A stretch of DNA of 64,000 nucleotides from Prochlorococcus marinus XMU1404 (GCF_017696175.1 NZ_JAAORE010000001.1:248001-312000); one strand, 5' to 3'; counted from the stretch's first letter, positions 27,509 through 37,917 are shown. The notes: generated from the letters alone by a model not told the origin. Translations and numbers: made by a program.

Positions 27509-28068
27509 AATTTATCTAAAAATTGTTTAGCTCTAAACCAAGCAGTAACGGTTTTTGCGTCAAGAATTTCATCCCCACTAGAAATAAGATTATCTAGTTT
27601 GTCGGGATCTAAAATTAATACTTCTATATCTTCATCTAAATCTCCTTTAACCTCGGAATTGAGTTTGTTTAAATCACGAGCTAAAAATAAATAAATTTCT
27701 TCATCTGCATAGCCAGGAGCAGGAACAAGAGTTCCTAATTCATCCCATTTGTTTGCACTGAATCCAGTTTCTTCTTGTATTTCTCTTTTAATTGAATTGA
27801 TAGGTGTTTCACCTATTTCTAATGTACCTGCTGGAAATTCTAATAAATACCTTGAAACAGCAAATCTATATTGCCGAAGAATGATAACTTTATTGTCTTT
27901 TGTAATAGGTACGGCTAATGCTGCCCCAGGATGCTTAATGTATCCATATTCACCTTCATGTCCATTTGGAAGCTCAATTCTATTGATTTCGAAACTAAAT
28001 TTTTTTGACTTTAACTCAGATATTTTTTCTTTAAAAATGGATCTTCTTATAAAGTTTTTGTTGCCCAT
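27505..28068 (-). CDS. Nudix hydrolase (ADP-ribose pyrophosphatase-like)
   Basis: A 187-residue hydrolase. The Nudix box G-x5-E-x7-REUxEExGU is complete in GTLEIGETPINSIKREIQEETGF near residue 80-102 (positions 27762-27831). The upstream stretch LRQYRFAVSRYLLEFPAG is the pattern of the ADP-ribose and sugar-nucleotide hydrolysing branch (NudF-like). It probably clears ADP-ribose or a similar compound. Start at ATG 28068; the last four bases overlap the photolyase start. Confidence 0.92.
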   Translation of the reverse strand: MGNKNFIRRSIFKEKISELKSKKFSFEINRIELPNGHEGEYGYIKHPGAALAVPITKDNKVIILRQYRFAVSRYLLEFPAGTLEIGETPINSIKREIQEETGFSANKWDELGTLVPAPGYADEEIYLFLARDLNKLNSEVKGDLDEDIEVLILDPDKLDNLISSGDEILDAKTVTAWFRAKQFLDKL

Positions 28069-28119
28069 AATTTTTAAATAATGACAGCCTAACAGTTATT
28101 TTTTGGTTTTGTAAATCAT

Positions 28120-28695
28120 TTATATAGACCATTTTGGGACATCAAACTTTTTGATTTTTTGGCTTCTGCTTAAGATTTCAGATAGTGGTGTAATAACGAA
28201 ATTCCGATTCATGAATCTAGGGTGAGGTAATGTTAATTCCTCGTCAACCGTACGAAAATCTTCCCACCAAAGAATATCTAAATCGAGACATCTTGATAGC
28301 CATTTCTTACCCTTTGGCGTCTCTTCTCGTCCGAAAAATCTCTCTAACTTTTTTAGCTCTTTTAAAAGTAATTTCGCGTTTTTATTTGATGGTTTAGGAA
28401 AAGAATTACTTTTTATAAGCAATAAAGTATTTAAATAATTTGGCTGCTCATTTTTAACTCCATGAGGTAATGTCTCATAAATTGAAGACCAAAAAAAGTT
28501 TGCATGAAATTTTCTTTTCTCTCCTTTTTTGTTGTTGTAAAGATCTCCCCACTCATTTATTAATTCTTCTATTTTTGGTTTGCAAATTAATAGTGACTCA
28601 AGAGGGCTTCCGAATTTACTATCAATATTTGCTCCAAGGGATATACATAGTCCATTTTTGATATTAAGATTTGATAATTCCACTACAAAAAACAA
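28120..28695 (-). CDS. folK: 2-amino-4-hydroxy-6-hydroxymethyldihydropteridine pyrophosphokinase
   Basis: Transfers pyrophosphate from ATP to the pterin alcohol in folate synthesis. About 187-191 residues. The N-terminal substrate motif is LCISLGANI. The pterin/ATP-binding motifs are [31 protein letters not shown] and the highly conserved LDLDILWW near residue 143, followed by [15 protein letters not shown]. The start is uncertain: TTG 28695 or GTG 28683 ([11 protein letters not shown]). Divergent from chlD, with 36 bases between possible starts. Confidence 0.93.
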   Translation of the reverse strand: MFFVVELSNLNIKNGLCISLGANIDSKFGSPLESLLICKPKIEELINEWGDLYNNKKGEKRKFHANFFWSSIYETLPHGVKNEQPNYLNTLLLIKSNSFPKPSNKNAKLLLKELKKLERFFGREETPKGKKWLSRCLDLDILWWEDFRTVDEELTLPHPRFMNRNFVITPLSEILSRSQKIKKFDVPKWSI

Positions 28696-28731
28696 AGTTA
28701 TTGGGTAAATTCTATATCAGGCATTTTTAAA

Positions 28732-30921
28732 GTGATTTTGAATTCCGATTTAAAAGAAAAAGGAGAAATAAAAGATTTAATGAAATCAAAGGATTCTTTT
28801 AGAGCTTTCCCTCTGGCGGCAATTACAGGTCATAGCTTATTGAAATTATCTTTGCTTTTGGCAGCAGTCGATCCCAGTTTAGGAGGAGTGATTATCGCTG
28901 GCGGAAGAGGTACTGGAAAGTCCGTATTAGCAAGAGGTTTGCATACTTTACTCCCTCCTATAGAGGTATTAGATAACGAATCAATACTGGAAAGGCTAAT
29001 TAAGATAAATAGTAATACTTCATTAAGACCTATTGGTAGAAACCTAGATCCAGATAAACCAGAGGAATGGGATATTAGTACAAATAAATTGTTAGAGGAG
29101 GCAATTGGAAGTGATTATTTGAATCAAATTGAAGAAATTCCAAAAAAAGTAAGAGAGGCACCATTTATTCAAGTCCCAATTGGAATAACTGAAGACAGAC
29201 TTGTTGGATCTATTGATGTCGCTGCCTCATTAAGTACGGGGGAACAAGTTTTTCAGCCTGGAATTTTGGCAGAGGCTCATAGGGGTGTTCTATATGTAGA
29301 TGATATAAATTTATTGGATGATGGTATTGTAAATTTAATTCTTGAAGCTACAGGAAGAGAGAAAAATAATATTGAAAGAGATGGTTTAAGCCTTTCTCAT
29401 CCTTGTAAGTCACTCTTAATAGCAACTTATAATCCTGAAGAAGGTACTTTAAGAGATCATGTTTTAGATCGTTTTGCGATTGTGCTTTCCGCAGATCAAT
29501 CTATTGATAATGCTCAAAGGGTTGAGATTACAAAATCTGTTTTATCACATGCAGAAAATAATATTAAATTTTCAGAAAAATGGTCGGAAGAATCTGATAA
29601 TTTATCCACTCAATTAATTTTGGCAAGGCAATGGTTAAAGGATGTCAAGATAACAAAGGAGCAAATAACCTATTTAGTGAATGAAGCTCTTAGAGGAGGA
29701 GTAGAAGGTCATAGATCAGAATTGTTTGCGGTGAAAGTGGCTAAGGCGAATGCAGCTCTTCGAGGCGATGAAAATGTAAATTCTGAAGACCTAAAAGTTG
29801 CAGTAAGGTTAGTTATTCTTCCACGAGCAATGCAATTACCTCCAGAAGATGATGATATTCAACCACCCCCTCCAGAGGATCAGAGTCCACCCCCTCCACC
29901 TCAATCAAACAATGAAGAGTCTGAACCTGAGAATAATGAAACTAATAATGAGCAAGAGCAAGAACAAGAAGAAGATAATTCTGATGGAGAAGAAGAATCT
30001 ACTCCCGAAATACCTGAAGAATTCATATTAGATCCTGAGGCATGTATGGTTGATCCTGATTTATTACTTTTTTCATCAGCTAAAGCTAAAGCGGGAAATA
30101 GTGGTAGTAGATCCGTGATATTTAGTGACAGTAGAGGAAGATATGTAAAACCTATTATTCCAAGAGGTAAATTAAAAAGAATTGCAGTAGATGCAACTCT
30201 TCGAGCTGCAGCCCCTTATCAAAAATCTAGAAGATCAAGGAACCCTAACAAATCAATAATTATTGAAGAAAATGATTTTAGGGCCAAACTTCTTCAAAAA
30301 AAGGCAGGCGCCTTAGTCATTTTTCTTGTTGATGCTAGTGGCTCTATGGCTCTAAATAGAATGCAAAGTGCTAAGGGCGCAGTAATAAGACTTTTAACAG
30401 AGGCATATGAAAATAGAGATGAAGTAGCTCTTATTCCTTTTAGAGGTAATCAAGCCGAAGTTCTTTTACCTCCAACAAGATCTATAACTGCAGCAAAAAG
30501 AAGGTTAGAAACAATGCCTTGCGGTGGAGGATCCCCCTTGGCACATGGACTAACACAATCAGCGAAAGTAGCAAAAAATGCTCTTTCAACAGGAGATATT
30601 GGCCAAGTTATTGTTGTGGGTATTACTGATGGAAGAGGAAATGTGCCATTAGGATTATCTCTAGGACAAAATGATTCTGAAGCAAAAGATAATGAAAATG
30701 AAAATGAAAATGTAGATTTAAAACAAGAGGTTCTTGATATCGCTTCAAAATATCCGATGCTTGGTATAAAACTTCTAGTAATTGATACTGAAAGAAAATT
30801 TATTGCAAGCGGCTTTGGTAAAGAATTAGCAGAGGCAGCTCAAGGAAAATATGTTCAACTCCCAAAAGCTACAGATAAAGCAATCGCAGCAATGGCCTTA
30901 AATGCTATAAATGAATTCTAA
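28732..30921 (+). CDS. chlD: Magnesium chelatase subunit ChlD
   Basis: With ChlI and ChlH, inserts Mg2+ into protoporphyrin IX, the first committed chlorophyll step. Residues 1-350 are an AAA+ module with Walker [15 protein letters not shown] near residue 57. A proline- and acid-rich linker follows (about residues 375-428). The C-terminal von Willebrand A domain has the metal site [11 protein letters not shown] near residue 533 and [10 protein letters not shown]. Full length at 729 residues. The start is GTG 28732; an ATG at 28780 ([18 protein letters not shown]) is an alternative. Neither ChlI nor ChlH is in the window. Confidence 0.97.
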   Translation: MILNSDLKEKGEIKDLMKSKDSFRAFPLAAITGHSLLKLSLLLAAVDPSLGGVIIAGGRGTGKSVLARGLHTLLPPIEVLDNESILERLIKINSNTSLRPIGRNLDPDKPEEWDISTNKLLEEAIGSDYLNQIEEIPKKVREAPFIQVPIGITEDRLVGSIDVAASLSTGEQVFQPGILAEAHRGVLYVDDINLLDDGIVNLILEATGREKNNIERDGLSLSHPCKSLLIATYNPEEGTLRDHVLDRFAIVLSADQSIDNAQRVEITKSVLSHAENNIKFSEKWSEESDNLSTQLILARQWLKDVKITKEQITYLVNEALRGGVEGHRSELFAVKVAKANAALRGDENVNSEDLKVAVRLVILPRAMQLPPEDDDIQPPPPEDQSPPPPPQSNNEESEPENNETNNEQEQEQEEDNSDGEEESTPEIPEEFILDPEACMVDPDLLLFSSAKAKAGNSGSRSVIFSDSRGRYVKPIIPRGKLKRIAVDATLRAAAPYQKSRRSRNPNKSIIIEENDFRAKLLQKKAGALVIFLVDASGSMALNRMQSAKGAVIRLLTEAYENRDEVALIPFRGNQAEVLLPPTRSITAAKRRLETMPCGGGSPLAHGLTQSAKVAKNALSTGDIGQVIVVGITDGRGNVPLGLSLGQNDSEAKDNENENENVDLKQEVLDIASKYPMLGIKLLVIDTERKFIASGFGKELAEAAQGKYVQLPKATDKAIAAMALNAINEF

Positions 30922-30928
30922 ATATTTC

Positions 30929-31774
30929 TTATGGATAAATTTCGTTAAGGAATTTTGAAAGTCCAATTGTTAAATCTCTTAAAGATTTAGTGAATTCTTT
31001 ATCTTGAGTTAATTTTTCAAAATCATCACTCATATCATCTATTTTGCTGGAGATAGATCTTGCAGCATTGATTGTCAGTTTAATGTCATTAAGGGTTTCT
31101 TTGTCATCGATAGTAGACAAAATGTTATTTAAATGATTAGCAGCAATTGTAATTTCTTTTATTAAAGGCTTAACTCTTTTTATTTCTTGTTTTGATAAAA
31201 AAATTAATTCATCAAGATTTTCTTGTGTTCGATCAAATTGGTCAATAGAGGTAACAATGTTCTCAATTAAATTCTCTTGATTTGATTCTTTTAAAAGTTG
31301 ACTTAGCGTATTGGTTATATTCGAAAGACTTGATAATTGTTTTCCAGTGATAATGTCTCCCTGACAAACAATTAATTTTGAATTACATTTTTCAGAAATA
31401 GGTTTTGCAATATTTTTTGGAATTGTTTTCCCACTAGTTTCTATAGCGACTTGTACATCTCCTCCAAGGAAAGAATTAGTTACTACTCTCGCAAATGCTG
31501 GCCTTGGAAGAATAATATCTGTATTGTTTAAAACTATTTTTGCTTTAATTGATTCATTGGTAAATATTATGTCCTCTATTGAACCTACTAAAATTCCTCT
31601 GTAAGTAACTGGAGACTTTTTTGATAATCCGCTTGCGTTATTAAATTCAGCAAAGAGGTGCCAATTTTTTGAGGATAATCTTACTCCTCTTAGCCAAAAA
31701 GAAAAAAATGTGAATATTAAAATTCCTCCTAATAAGGAAAATCCAACTATTGAATCTCGTAAGCTTCTACGCAT
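30929..31774 (-). CDS. MlaD/Mce domain protein (lipid ABC transporter substrate component)
   Basis: A 281-residue protein with one N-terminal membrane anchor (residues 10-30), followed by an Mce/MlaD domain (residues 38-115, containing LSKKSPVTYRGILVGSIEDI and NSFLGGDVQVAIETSG) and a long helical tail (residues 140-280). In E. coli and chloroplast (TGD2) relatives, such proteins form hexameric lipid-binding rings in the envelope. It lies six bases after the ATPase gene on the same strand and is almost surely its partner. The matching MlaE/TGD1 permease is not in the window. Confidence 0.9.
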   Translation of the reverse strand: MRRSLRDSIVGFSLLGGILIFTFFSFWLRGVRLSSKNWHLFAEFNNASGLSKKSPVTYRGILVGSIEDIIFTNESIKAKIVLNNTDIILPRPAFARVVTNSFLGGDVQVAIETSGKTIPKNIAKPISEKCNSKLIVCQGDIITGKQLSSLSNITNTLSQLLKESNQENLIENIVTSIDQFDRTQENLDELIFLSKQEIKRVKPLIKEITIAANHLNNILSTIDDKETLNDIKLTINAARSISSKIDDMSDDFEKLTQDKEFTKSLRDLTIGLSKFLNEIYP

Positions 31775-31779
31775 AATTT

Positions 31780-32565
31780 TTAAATGTCTTTGGGTTGCAT
31801 TGGGCCATCAAGTTTCCCATGCCTAAATTGAAATACGAAGGGATCATTGCTCTCTTTAAATTCATCAATAGAACCTGCCCATCTAAATTTGCCCCCGTAA
31901 AGCATTAAAACTTTATCTGAAGTCCTTTCTATAGTACTAAGAACATGGCTAACAACAATAGATGATCCGTTGGCTTTATTATTTGTTTTATTAATTAAAT
32001 CTTCAATTCTTGATGAAGCTATTGGATCAAGACCTGCAGTTGGTTCATCAAAAAGTAATAAAGGCTTAGTATTTGCATTAAGAGTTTGATCCGTTATTAA
32101 AGCTCTAGCAAAACTCACTCTTTTTTGCATTCCTCCGCTTAATTCATTTGGAAGTTTGTTCTCAATATTGAATAATCCCACCTCTGCTAAACATTCACAT
32201 ACTATTTCATGAATTAATTTTTTATTTAGGTTTTTATTCCTCCTAAGAAGAAAACCTACATTTTCTTCAATAGTTAAAGATCCTAATAATGCTGGGTTCT
32301 GAAAAACTAGTCTTACATCAGGAGGATTATTTTGATCTAATCTTAAATAAGATTGCTTCTCACCAAAAATTCTTAATTCTCCTTTGGTAGGTAAAATTAG
32401 ACCCGCCAATATTTTTAGGATAGTTGATTTACCAGAACCTGACGGGCCAACAATTGCTAATTTTTCTCCATCATTAAGTTTAAAGTTAAGTTGATTCAGT
32501 ACATTAACTTCACCCCAGCTTATTGAGAGGTTTTTTGTTTCAACTGCGTGCTTTGATTTTTTCAA
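31780..32565 (-). CDS. ABC transporter ATP-binding protein, MlaF/TGD3-like
   Basis: A 261-residue ATPase. Walker A GPSGSGKSTILKIL is near residue 40, the signature LSGGMQKRVSFARAL near residue 142, and Walker B LLLFDEPTAGLDP near residue 170, followed by the switch histidine in VVSHVL. The LSGGMQKR form and the pairing with a downstream MlaD protein point to the Mla/TGD lipid transport family. It probably drives phospholipid or glycolipid movement between the inner membrane and outer envelope. Start at ATG 32565. Confidence 0.93.
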   Translation of the reverse strand: MKKSKHAVETKNLSISWGEVNVLNQLNFKLNDGEKLAIVGPSGSGKSTILKILAGLILPTKGELRIFGEKQSYLRLDQNNPPDVRLVFQNPALLGSLTIEENVGFLLRRNKNLNKKLIHEIVCECLAEVGLFNIENKLPNELSGGMQKRVSFARALITDQTLNANTKPLLLFDEPTAGLDPIASSRIEDLINKTNNKANGSSIVVSHVLSTIERTSDKVLMLYGGKFRWAGSIDEFKESNDPFVFQFRHGKLDGPMQPKDI

Positions 32566-32699
32566 AATTTATATAACGAAAAAATTCCCTTTCTATTACA
32601 TTTTGCCTATTAATTAAAATAAAAAAAGGATGTATGAATTTGATTTATAATAAATTTATTAAGTTTTTTATTTGTGAAAAATAATTAAAGAGGTTTTTA

Positions 32700-34085
32700 A
32701 TGAATAAGCGTAAAAAAAGAGTAAGGAGATATTTTAAATATTTTAAAAAGTCTAATTTTGAACTTATAAATAAAATTTTAAGAATTTTGAGTTGGCTTTT
32801 ACCAGGACTGGTAATAAAAAGATGGATGATGACATCTGCAATAGGATTTTTGACCACATTATTAGGCCTTGCGATATGGACAAATTTAAGGCCACTTTAT
32901 TGGCTTATTGAAGTATTCTTTTCTGTAATAACTGGTTTAACTAGTATCTTGCCCGTTTCATTATTGGGCCCATTAATTTTTGTAATTGGACTTTTATTAA
33001 TCGGGATTGGACAAAATAGAAGCATTAACTCTATACAAAAAGCACTTGTTCCTGAAAAAAATACATTTTTAGTTGATGCATTGAGAGTTAAGAGTAAATT
33101 AAACAGAGGCCCTAATATTGTTGCAATTGGTGGAGGTACAGGACTATCTACTTTATTAAAAGGTTTAAAAAATTACAGTAGCAATATTACAGCAATAGTT
33201 ACTGTTTCTGATGATGGAGGAAGTAGTGGAATTCTTCGAAAACAATTAGGTGTGCAACCTCCTGGAGATATTAGAAATTGTTTAGCTGCTTTATCTAATG
33301 AGGAGCCAATATTAACAAGATTATTTCAATATAGATTTTCAGGAGGAAGTGGTCTAGAGGGCCATAGTTTTGGAAATCTATTTTTGTCAGCTTTAACTAC
33401 CATTACAGGGAGTTTAGAAAAAGCAGTTCAAGCCTCTAGTAAGGTTTTAGCAGTTCAAGGTCAAGTTTTGCCTGCAACAAATATTGATGTTATGTTATGG
33501 GCCGAATTAGAGAATGGTGAGAAAATTTTCGGAGAAAGTAATATCAGCAAATCTCAAAAATCAATTTCAAGGATCGGTTACCTGCCAGAAAACCCTTCTG
33601 CTCTTCCAAGTGCTCTCGAATCTATAAAAGAAGCTGACTTAATTGTTCTTGGTCCAGGCAGTTTATACACTTCTTTATTGCCAAACTTATTAGTGCCAGA
33701 AATAGTAGATGCTTTATTGCAGAGTAATGCTCCCAAAATATATATAAGTAATTTAATGACTCAACCTGGAGAAACTGATGGACTTGATGTATTTCAGCAT
33801 ATCAAATCAATTGAAAAACAATTATCAAATTTTGGGGTTAACACTAGAATTTTTAACGCCGTCTTATCACAGATTCATTTTGAAAAGTCTCCATTATTAG
33901 ACTATTACAAAAGTAGAGGAGCAGAACCTGTCCAATGTCATAAAGAAAAATTATTATCTGAGGGTTATTATGTGTTGCAGGCACCATTATATTCAAAAAG
34001 AATTACTCCAACCTTGAGGCATGATCCTAGAAGGCTCGCAAGAGCAGTTATGTTTATGTACCGTAAATTAAAGAAATTAAATTAA
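32700..34085 (+). CDS. YvcK/CofD-like protein with N-terminal membrane anchor
   Basis: A 461-residue protein. The first 40 residues are basic, then two hydrophobic segments (about residues 42-60 and 75-105) form a membrane anchor. From residue 138 on it is a YvcK-type domain: [48 protein letters not shown] and [18 protein letters not shown]. subtilis YvcK binds UDP-sugars and is needed for gluconeogenic growth and cell-wall shape. A related role is inferred. The soluble YvcK proteins are shorter by roughly the length of the anchor. Start at ATG 32700; the end overlaps ndhJ by four bases. Confidence 0.88.
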   Translation: MNKRKKRVRRYFKYFKKSNFELINKILRILSWLLPGLVIKRWMMTSAIGFLTTLLGLAIWTNLRPLYWLIEVFFSVITGLTSILPVSLLGPLIFVIGLLLIGIGQNRSINSIQKALVPEKNTFLVDALRVKSKLNRGPNIVAIGGGTGLSTLLKGLKNYSSNITAIVTVSDDGGSSGILRKQLGVQPPGDIRNCLAALSNEEPILTRLFQYRFSGGSGLEGHSFGNLFLSALTTITGSLEKAVQASSKVLAVQGQVLPATNIDVMLWAELENGEKIFGESNISKSQKSISRIGYLPENPSALPSALESIKEADLIVLGPGSLYTSLLPNLLVPEIVDALLQSNAPKIYISNLMTQPGETDGLDVFQHIKSIEKQLSNFGVNTRIFNAVLSQIHFEKSPLLDYYKSRGAEPVQCHKEKLLSEGYYVLQAPLYSKRITPTLRHDPRRLARAVMFMYRKLKKLN

Positions 34086-34612
34086 TATGCATCTTGAAGT
34101 TCATAAAAATCTGGCTGAATATAGTCTTTTCGTAATGGCCATCCTCTCCAATCTTCAGGCATTAAAAGTCTTTTGGGATTTGGATGATCAATAAAATTGA
34201 TTCCATACATGTCATATGTTTCTCTTTCTTGCCAATCACTTCCTTTAAAAATTTTATACAAACTAGGGATTGATAAATCAGAATCTCTTTTTAAGAAGAC
34301 TTTTAATCTTACTTCTTTAATCTTTTTGAGTTTTTGTAAGTCATCAACAGTTATAAAATGATAAAAACTAACAAGGTTTTTGCCTGGCCCCTCATCATAG
34401 CCACCTTGACATTGAAGATAGTTGAAACCGTAATTTCTCAAAGCCGATACTGCTTCATACAATTTATTAGGTTCCACAGAGATGTTTTCAATTCCTATAT
34501 GGTCATCAGATAAAGATTGATTTGGAATTCCATCTTTAGACAAAGATTGGCTTATGAACCCTTCTTTTTCTATTGAAGTATCTGAGGATTTAGCTAAACC
34601 GTCTTTTTCCAT
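34082..34612 (-). CDS. ndhJ: NAD(P)H-quinone oxidoreductase subunit J
   Basis: Peripheral subunit (NuoC-like 30 kDa) of the thylakoid NDH-1 complex, which works in cyclic electron flow and respiration. The 176-residue protein ends with the family signature [14 protein letters not shown] and [16 protein letters not shown]. About 25 extra N-terminal residues precede the part that aligns with chloroplast NdhJ ([17 protein letters not shown] onward). They include a near copy of the [16 protein letters not shown] element. It is the last gene of the ndhC-ndhK-ndhJ operon; its ATG overlaps the ndhK stop by one base. Confidence 0.96.
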   Translation of the reverse strand: MEKDGLAKSSDTSIEKEGFISQSLSKDGIPNQSLSDDHIGIENISVEPNKLYEAVSALRNYGFNYLQCQGGYDEGPGKNLVSFYHFITVDDLQKLKKIKEVRLKVFLKRDSDLSIPSLYKIFKGSDWQERETYDMYGINFIDHPNPKRLLMPEDWRGWPLRKDYIQPDFYELQDAY

Positions 34613-35346
34613 TAAACTTCTTCAGTATTAATAATTTCAGTTTTTTCGTTATTTTCAGGTAATTCAGTTATTTTCTCTTTTTTTGAGGAGGGAATGACGT
34701 TAGCTGAAGTTTTGTTTAGATATTCACCTGTATTTTCTGAGAAAACAAGATTCATTTCGTGATCAGATGTTATGTATCTGTGAGTTTGTTCTGTTTTTGT
34801 GCGCTCTAAAATTGATTCATTACCAACTTTTTTTCTTAATTTAATTACAGCATCAAAAATTGCTTCTGGTCTTGGTGGGCATCCTGGAAGGTACAAATCA
34901 ACTGGTATTAATTTGTCAACGCCTCTTACAGCAGTTGTAGAATCTGCGCTAAACATTCCTCCTGTGATTGTGCAAGCACCCATGGCAATAACATATTTTG
35001 GTTCAGGCATTTGTTCATAAAGCCTTACTAGGGCAGGAGCCATCTTCATAGTCACTGTGCCAGCTACAATTAACAAATCTGCTTGTCTAGGGGAACTTCT
35101 TGGAACTAAGCCAAATCTGTCAAAATCAAATCTTGAACCGATTAATGCTGCAAACTCAATAAAACAGCAAGCTGTTCCGTAAAGAAGTGGCCATAGACTG
35201 CTTAATCTTGCCCAGTTATGAAGATCATCCAAACTAGTCAATATTATGTTTTCACTGAGATCAGTAGTCACTTGAGGAGCTCCAAGAGGGTTACAGGTGC
35301 CTTCTCTAATCTCTCTAACTGCTTTGGGGGATAATGGTTGGTTCAA
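34612..35346 (-). CDS. ndhK: NAD(P)H-quinone oxidoreductase subunit K
   Basis: NuoB-like subunit that carries the N2 4Fe-4S cluster of NDH-1. The cysteines are visible in [10 protein letters not shown] near residue 56, [10 protein letters not shown] near residue 122 and [11 protein letters not shown] near residue 153. At 244 residues it has the usual cyanobacterial C-terminal tail, which is low in complexity here. Second gene of the ndhCKJ operon, five bases after ndhC and overlapping ndhJ by one base. Confidence 0.97.
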   Translation of the reverse strand: MNQPLSPKAVREIREGTCNPLGAPQVTTDLSENIILTSLDDLHNWARLSSLWPLLYGTACCFIEFAALIGSRFDFDRFGLVPRSSPRQADLLIVAGTVTMKMAPALVRLYEQMPEPKYVIAMGACTITGGMFSADSTTAVRGVDKLIPVDLYLPGCPPRPEAIFDAVIKLRKKVGNESILERTKTEQTHRYITSDHEMNLVFSENTGEYLNKTSANVIPSSKKEKITELPENNEKTEIINTEEV

Positions 35347-35350
35347 TTTT

Positions 35351-35713
35351 TTAACTCCATTCTAAAGCTCCTTTTCTCCAAGCATAGGCCAAAGCAATAA
35401 CTAGTATTGCTATAAATATTAAAGCTTCTATAAATGCAAGTAAGCCTAACCTATTGAATGCGACAGCCCAAGGATATAAGAATACTGTCTCAACATCAAA
35501 TATAACGAAAACTAACGCGAACATGTAATAACGAATATTAAATTGAATCCAAGCACCTCCAATTGGTTCCATGCCTGATTCGTAAGTTAATTTCCTTTCT
35601 CCAGTTCTGCCTTTAGGGGCAACTATTAGATTAGTAACTAAAGCTAATATTGGAACAGCAGCAGCTATTAAAAGAAAACCTAAGAAATATTCATAGCCAG
35701 TTAAAACAAACAT
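35351..35713 (-). CDS. ndhC: NAD(P)H-quinone oxidoreductase subunit 3
   Basis: A 120-residue membrane subunit (NuoA-like) with three hydrophobic segments, at roughly residues 5-30, 60-85 and 88-112. The family motifs [15 protein letters not shown] and [22 protein letters not shown] are complete. First gene of the ndhCKJ operon. Start at ATG 35713, 77 bases from the divergent rubredoxin gene, so both promoters lie in 35714-35790. Confidence 0.97.
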   Translation of the reverse strand: MFVLTGYEYFLGFLLIAAAVPILALVTNLIVAPKGRTGERKLTYESGMEPIGGAWIQFNIRYYMFALVFVIFDVETVFLYPWAVAFNRLGLLAFIEALIFIAILVIALAYAWRKGALEWS

Positions 35714-35790
35714 CTTAAAAAATTAATTTTGGATAAAATTCGCTTAATTAAGCAAAATCTTTTAAAGTTCTTAAAGAACAATAATAAACC

Positions 35791-36219
35791 GTGAGTGAAA
35801 ACATTCAACCAGCCTCTGAGGAAAACAAAATAGTTGAAAAACTTGAGAAAGAAAATCTTTCTGAAAACTCCTCAGCAGTAAATGTTGAGAAATCCTCTAT
35901 TAATTTAGAACAAAATAGATTTGAATGTAGAAGTTGTGGATACATTTATGATCCGTCCGAAGGAAATAAAAAATTAAATATACCTAAAAATACACCTTTT
36001 TCAGAGTTGGATGGCAATACTTTTGCTTGCCCTGTTTGTAGAGCCGGTAAAAACTTTTATAAGGATATTGGACCCAGAGCAAAACCTAGTGGATTTGAAG
36101 AGAATTTAGTTTATGGATTTGGATTTAATAGTTTACCTCCTGGACAAAAAAATATATTGATTTTTGGAGGGTTGGCGTTTGCTGCTGCTATGTTCCTTTC
36201 TTTGTACTCTTTGCATTAA
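35791..36219 (+). CDS. rubA: Membrane-anchored rubredoxin (RubA)
   Basis: A 142-residue protein. Residues 1-45 are a polar, probably disordered extension. Residues 48-98 are a rubredoxin domain with the four iron-binding cysteines in FECRSCGYIYDP and FACPVCRAGK. The C-terminal 22 residues form one membrane segment (NILIFGGLAFAAAMFLSLY). Cyanobacterial RubA of this layout is needed for photosystem assembly, and the order rubA-ycf48-psbEFLJ seen here is conserved in cyanobacteria. GTG 35791 is taken as start (SENIQPASEEN); no ATG is suitable. Confidence 0.95.
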   Translation: MSENIQPASEENKIVEKLEKENLSENSSAVNVEKSSINLEQNRFECRSCGYIYDPSEGNKKLNIPKNTPFSELDGNTFACPVCRAGKNFYKDIGPRAKPSGFEENLVYGFGFNSLPPGQKNILIFGGLAFAAAMFLSLYSLH

Positions 36220-36228
36220 TATAATTAA

Positions 36229-37242
36229 ATGAAAAAATTTTTTACCAGTATTCCTAATCTTCTTTTATCTGTAGTTCTCTGTTTTGTTTTAAGCAGTTGT
36301 TCATCCACAGGTGTCAAGATGAATGAAAGCAGCCCTTGGAAAACAATTCAGTTTGAAGATCAGGCTAATGCTTTAGATGTTGATTTCATAGATGATAATC
36401 ATGGGTTTTTAGTAGGCTCAAACAGATTGATTATGGAATCAACTGATGGTGGTGAAACATGGGAAAAAAGATCATTAGATATTTCTGCTGAAGAGAACTT
36501 TCGCCTTCTTGATATTGACTTCAAGGGTTCTGAAGGTTGGTTAATAGGACAACCCTCTTTAGTTATGCATACTGTTGATGAAGGTAAAAATTGGACTAGG
36601 CTTTCACTTGGGAAGTTACCAGGCCAGCCTTTTTTAGTTACTACTATTGATGAAGGAGTTGCTCAATTGGCGACAACCTCTGCAGCTATTTATGAAACTT
36701 CCAATAGTGGTGAAACATGGGAGGCAAAAGTATCAGACCCTTCGGAACAGGGAGGTATAAGAGATTTAAGAAGAACATCTAGCGGCGATTATGTGAGCGT
36801 AAGCAGTCTTGGAAATTTCTTCTCTACTCTTGATGGAGATAGCAATACTTGGATTGCTCACCAAAGAGCAAGTAGTAAGAGAGTGCAAAGCATTGGTTTC
36901 AATCCAGAAGGAAGTTTATGGATGCTTTCAAGAGGTGCGGAAATTAGATTTAATGAAGATTCTGATAATCTAGAAAGTTGGACAAAGCCCATAATACCTA
37001 TTCTTAATGGTTACAATTATTTAGATATGGGCTGGGATCCAAATGGTGACATATGGGCAGGCGGTGGTAATGGCACCTTAATAGTAAGTAAAGATCAAGG
37101 TGAAACTTGGAATTCAGATCCTCTTGCTTCTGCATTGCCCACTAACTATATAAAAATAATTTTTCTTGATAAGGAATCTTTAGATAATCAGAAAGGATTC
37201 ATACTTGGTGAGCGTGGTTACATTCTTAAATGGAATGGCTAA
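36229..37242 (+). CDS. ycf48: Photosystem II assembly factor Ycf48 (HCF136 homologue)
   Basis: A 337-residue lumenal beta-propeller protein that binds precursor D1 and helps early reaction-centre assembly. The N-terminus is a lipoprotein signal with lipobox LSSC ([12 protein letters not shown]), so the mature protein is probably lipid-anchored from about residue 24. Repeated propeller strands with [23 protein letters not shown] and [12 protein letters not shown] mark the blades. It follows rubA by 9 bases and precedes psbE, in line with its function. Confidence 0.96.
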   Translation: MKKFFTSIPNLLLSVVLCFVLSSCSSTGVKMNESSPWKTIQFEDQANALDVDFIDDNHGFLVGSNRLIMESTDGGETWEKRSLDISAEENFRLLDIDFKGSEGWLIGQPSLVMHTVDEGKNWTRLSLGKLPGQPFLVTTIDEGVAQLATTSAAIYETSNSGETWEAKVSDPSEQGGIRDLRRTSSGDYVSVSSLGNFFSTLDGDSNTWIAHQRASSKRVQSIGFNPEGSLWMLSRGAEIRFNEDSDNLESWTKPIIPILNGYNYLDMGWDPNGDIWAGGGNGTLIVSKDQGETWNSDPLASALPTNYIKIIFLDKESLDNQKGFILGERGYILKWNG

Positions 37243-37336
37243 ATCTGTAATAACTTTAGTAAATAATAAAAAAAATCTTAATTTTGGATGAATTTAACAA
37301 CTGTCTGTAACCAAGCTGTTAATTTCTTCACGAACT

Positions 37337-37359
37337 TATGATTTTACACTGTAAGATCA
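37337..37359 (+). promoter_or_regulatory. Probable psbEFLJ promoter with overlapping inverted repeat
   Basis: A TATGAT hexamer at 37337-37342 fits a -10 element and would place transcription start near 37349, about 30 bases before psbE. Overlapping it, TGATTTTAC (37339-37347) pairs with GTAAGATCA (37351-37359), nine pairs with one G-T, around ACT. The dyad could be an operator or only chance. No clear -35 box is seen. The 137-base gap after ycf48 supports a separate psbE promoter. Confidence 0.4.
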
Positions 37360-37379
37360 TATGGTAAACATTTGTGATT

Positions 37380-37628
37380 ATGGCCGCAGGTTCAACGGGT
37401 GAACGCCCATTCTTTGAAATAATCACCAGTATTAGGTACTGGATTATTCATGCAGTAACATTACCAGCTATTTTTATAGCAGGCTTCTTATTCGTATACA
37501 CAGGTCTGGCTTACGACGCTTTCGGTACTCCTCGTCCGGATAGTTATTTTCAGGCATCTGAAGCAAAAGCTCCTGTTGTAACACAAAGATTTGATGCTAA
37601 GTCTCAACTTGATTTAAGAACAAAATAA
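37380..37628 (+). CDS. psbE: Cytochrome b559 subunit alpha
   Basis: An 82-residue PSII subunit. It has one membrane helix at about residues 20-40, with the haem-ligating histidine in [13 protein letters not shown]. The lumenal tail is [15 protein letters not shown]. With PsbF it forms cytochrome b559, needed for PSII assembly. I use the ATG at 37380 ([11 protein letters not shown]), which matches the family; an upstream GTG at 37374 would add only two residues. First gene of psbEFLJ; psbF starts two bases after its stop. Confidence 0.97.
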   Translation: MAAGSTGERPFFEIITSIRYWIIHAVTLPAIFIAGFLFVYTGLAYDAFGTPRPDSYFQASEAKAPVVTQRFDAKSQLDLRTK

Positions 37629-37630
37629 CT

Positions 37631-37777
37631 ATGTCTAATTCTCAAGCTCCAATGCAGGCTGCGGAAGTCCGCGTTTATCCTATATTTACTGTTCGTTGGC
37701 TAGCAGTTCACGCTTTAGCTATCCCATCAGTATTCTTTTTGGGTTCTATTGCTGCAATGCAATTCGTAGCCCGATAA
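37631..37777 (+). CDS. psbF: Cytochrome b559 subunit beta
   Basis: A 48-residue single-span subunit read directly from the DNA. The haem-ligating histidine is in [15 protein letters not shown], and the end QFVAR is typical. It pairs with PsbE to hold the cytochrome b559 haem. Second gene of the operon, with two bases after psbE and 11 before psbL. The ATG at 37631 gives the standard N-terminus ([20 protein letters not shown]). Confidence 0.97.
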
Positions 37778-37788
37778 ATTTAACAATC

Positions 37789-37908
37789 ATGCAAGTAAAC
37801 GAAAATCCTAACAAAGTTCCAGTTGAACTTAATCGTACAAGCCTTTATTTAGGCTTATTATCAGTTTTTGTATTGGGAATTTTATTTTCCAGTTACTTTT
37901 TCAATTAA
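37789..37908 (+). CDS. psbL: Photosystem II protein L
   Basis: A 39-residue single-span subunit at the PSII dimer interface, important for the QA site. The sequence ends in [19 protein letters not shown], a clear PsbL signature, after the polar head [20 protein letters not shown]. Third gene of psbEFLJ. The ATG at 37789 is preferred; a longer in-frame reading from upstream would run through psbF in another frame and is not credible. Confidence 0.97.
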
Positions 37909-37917
37909 ATTAAAACT

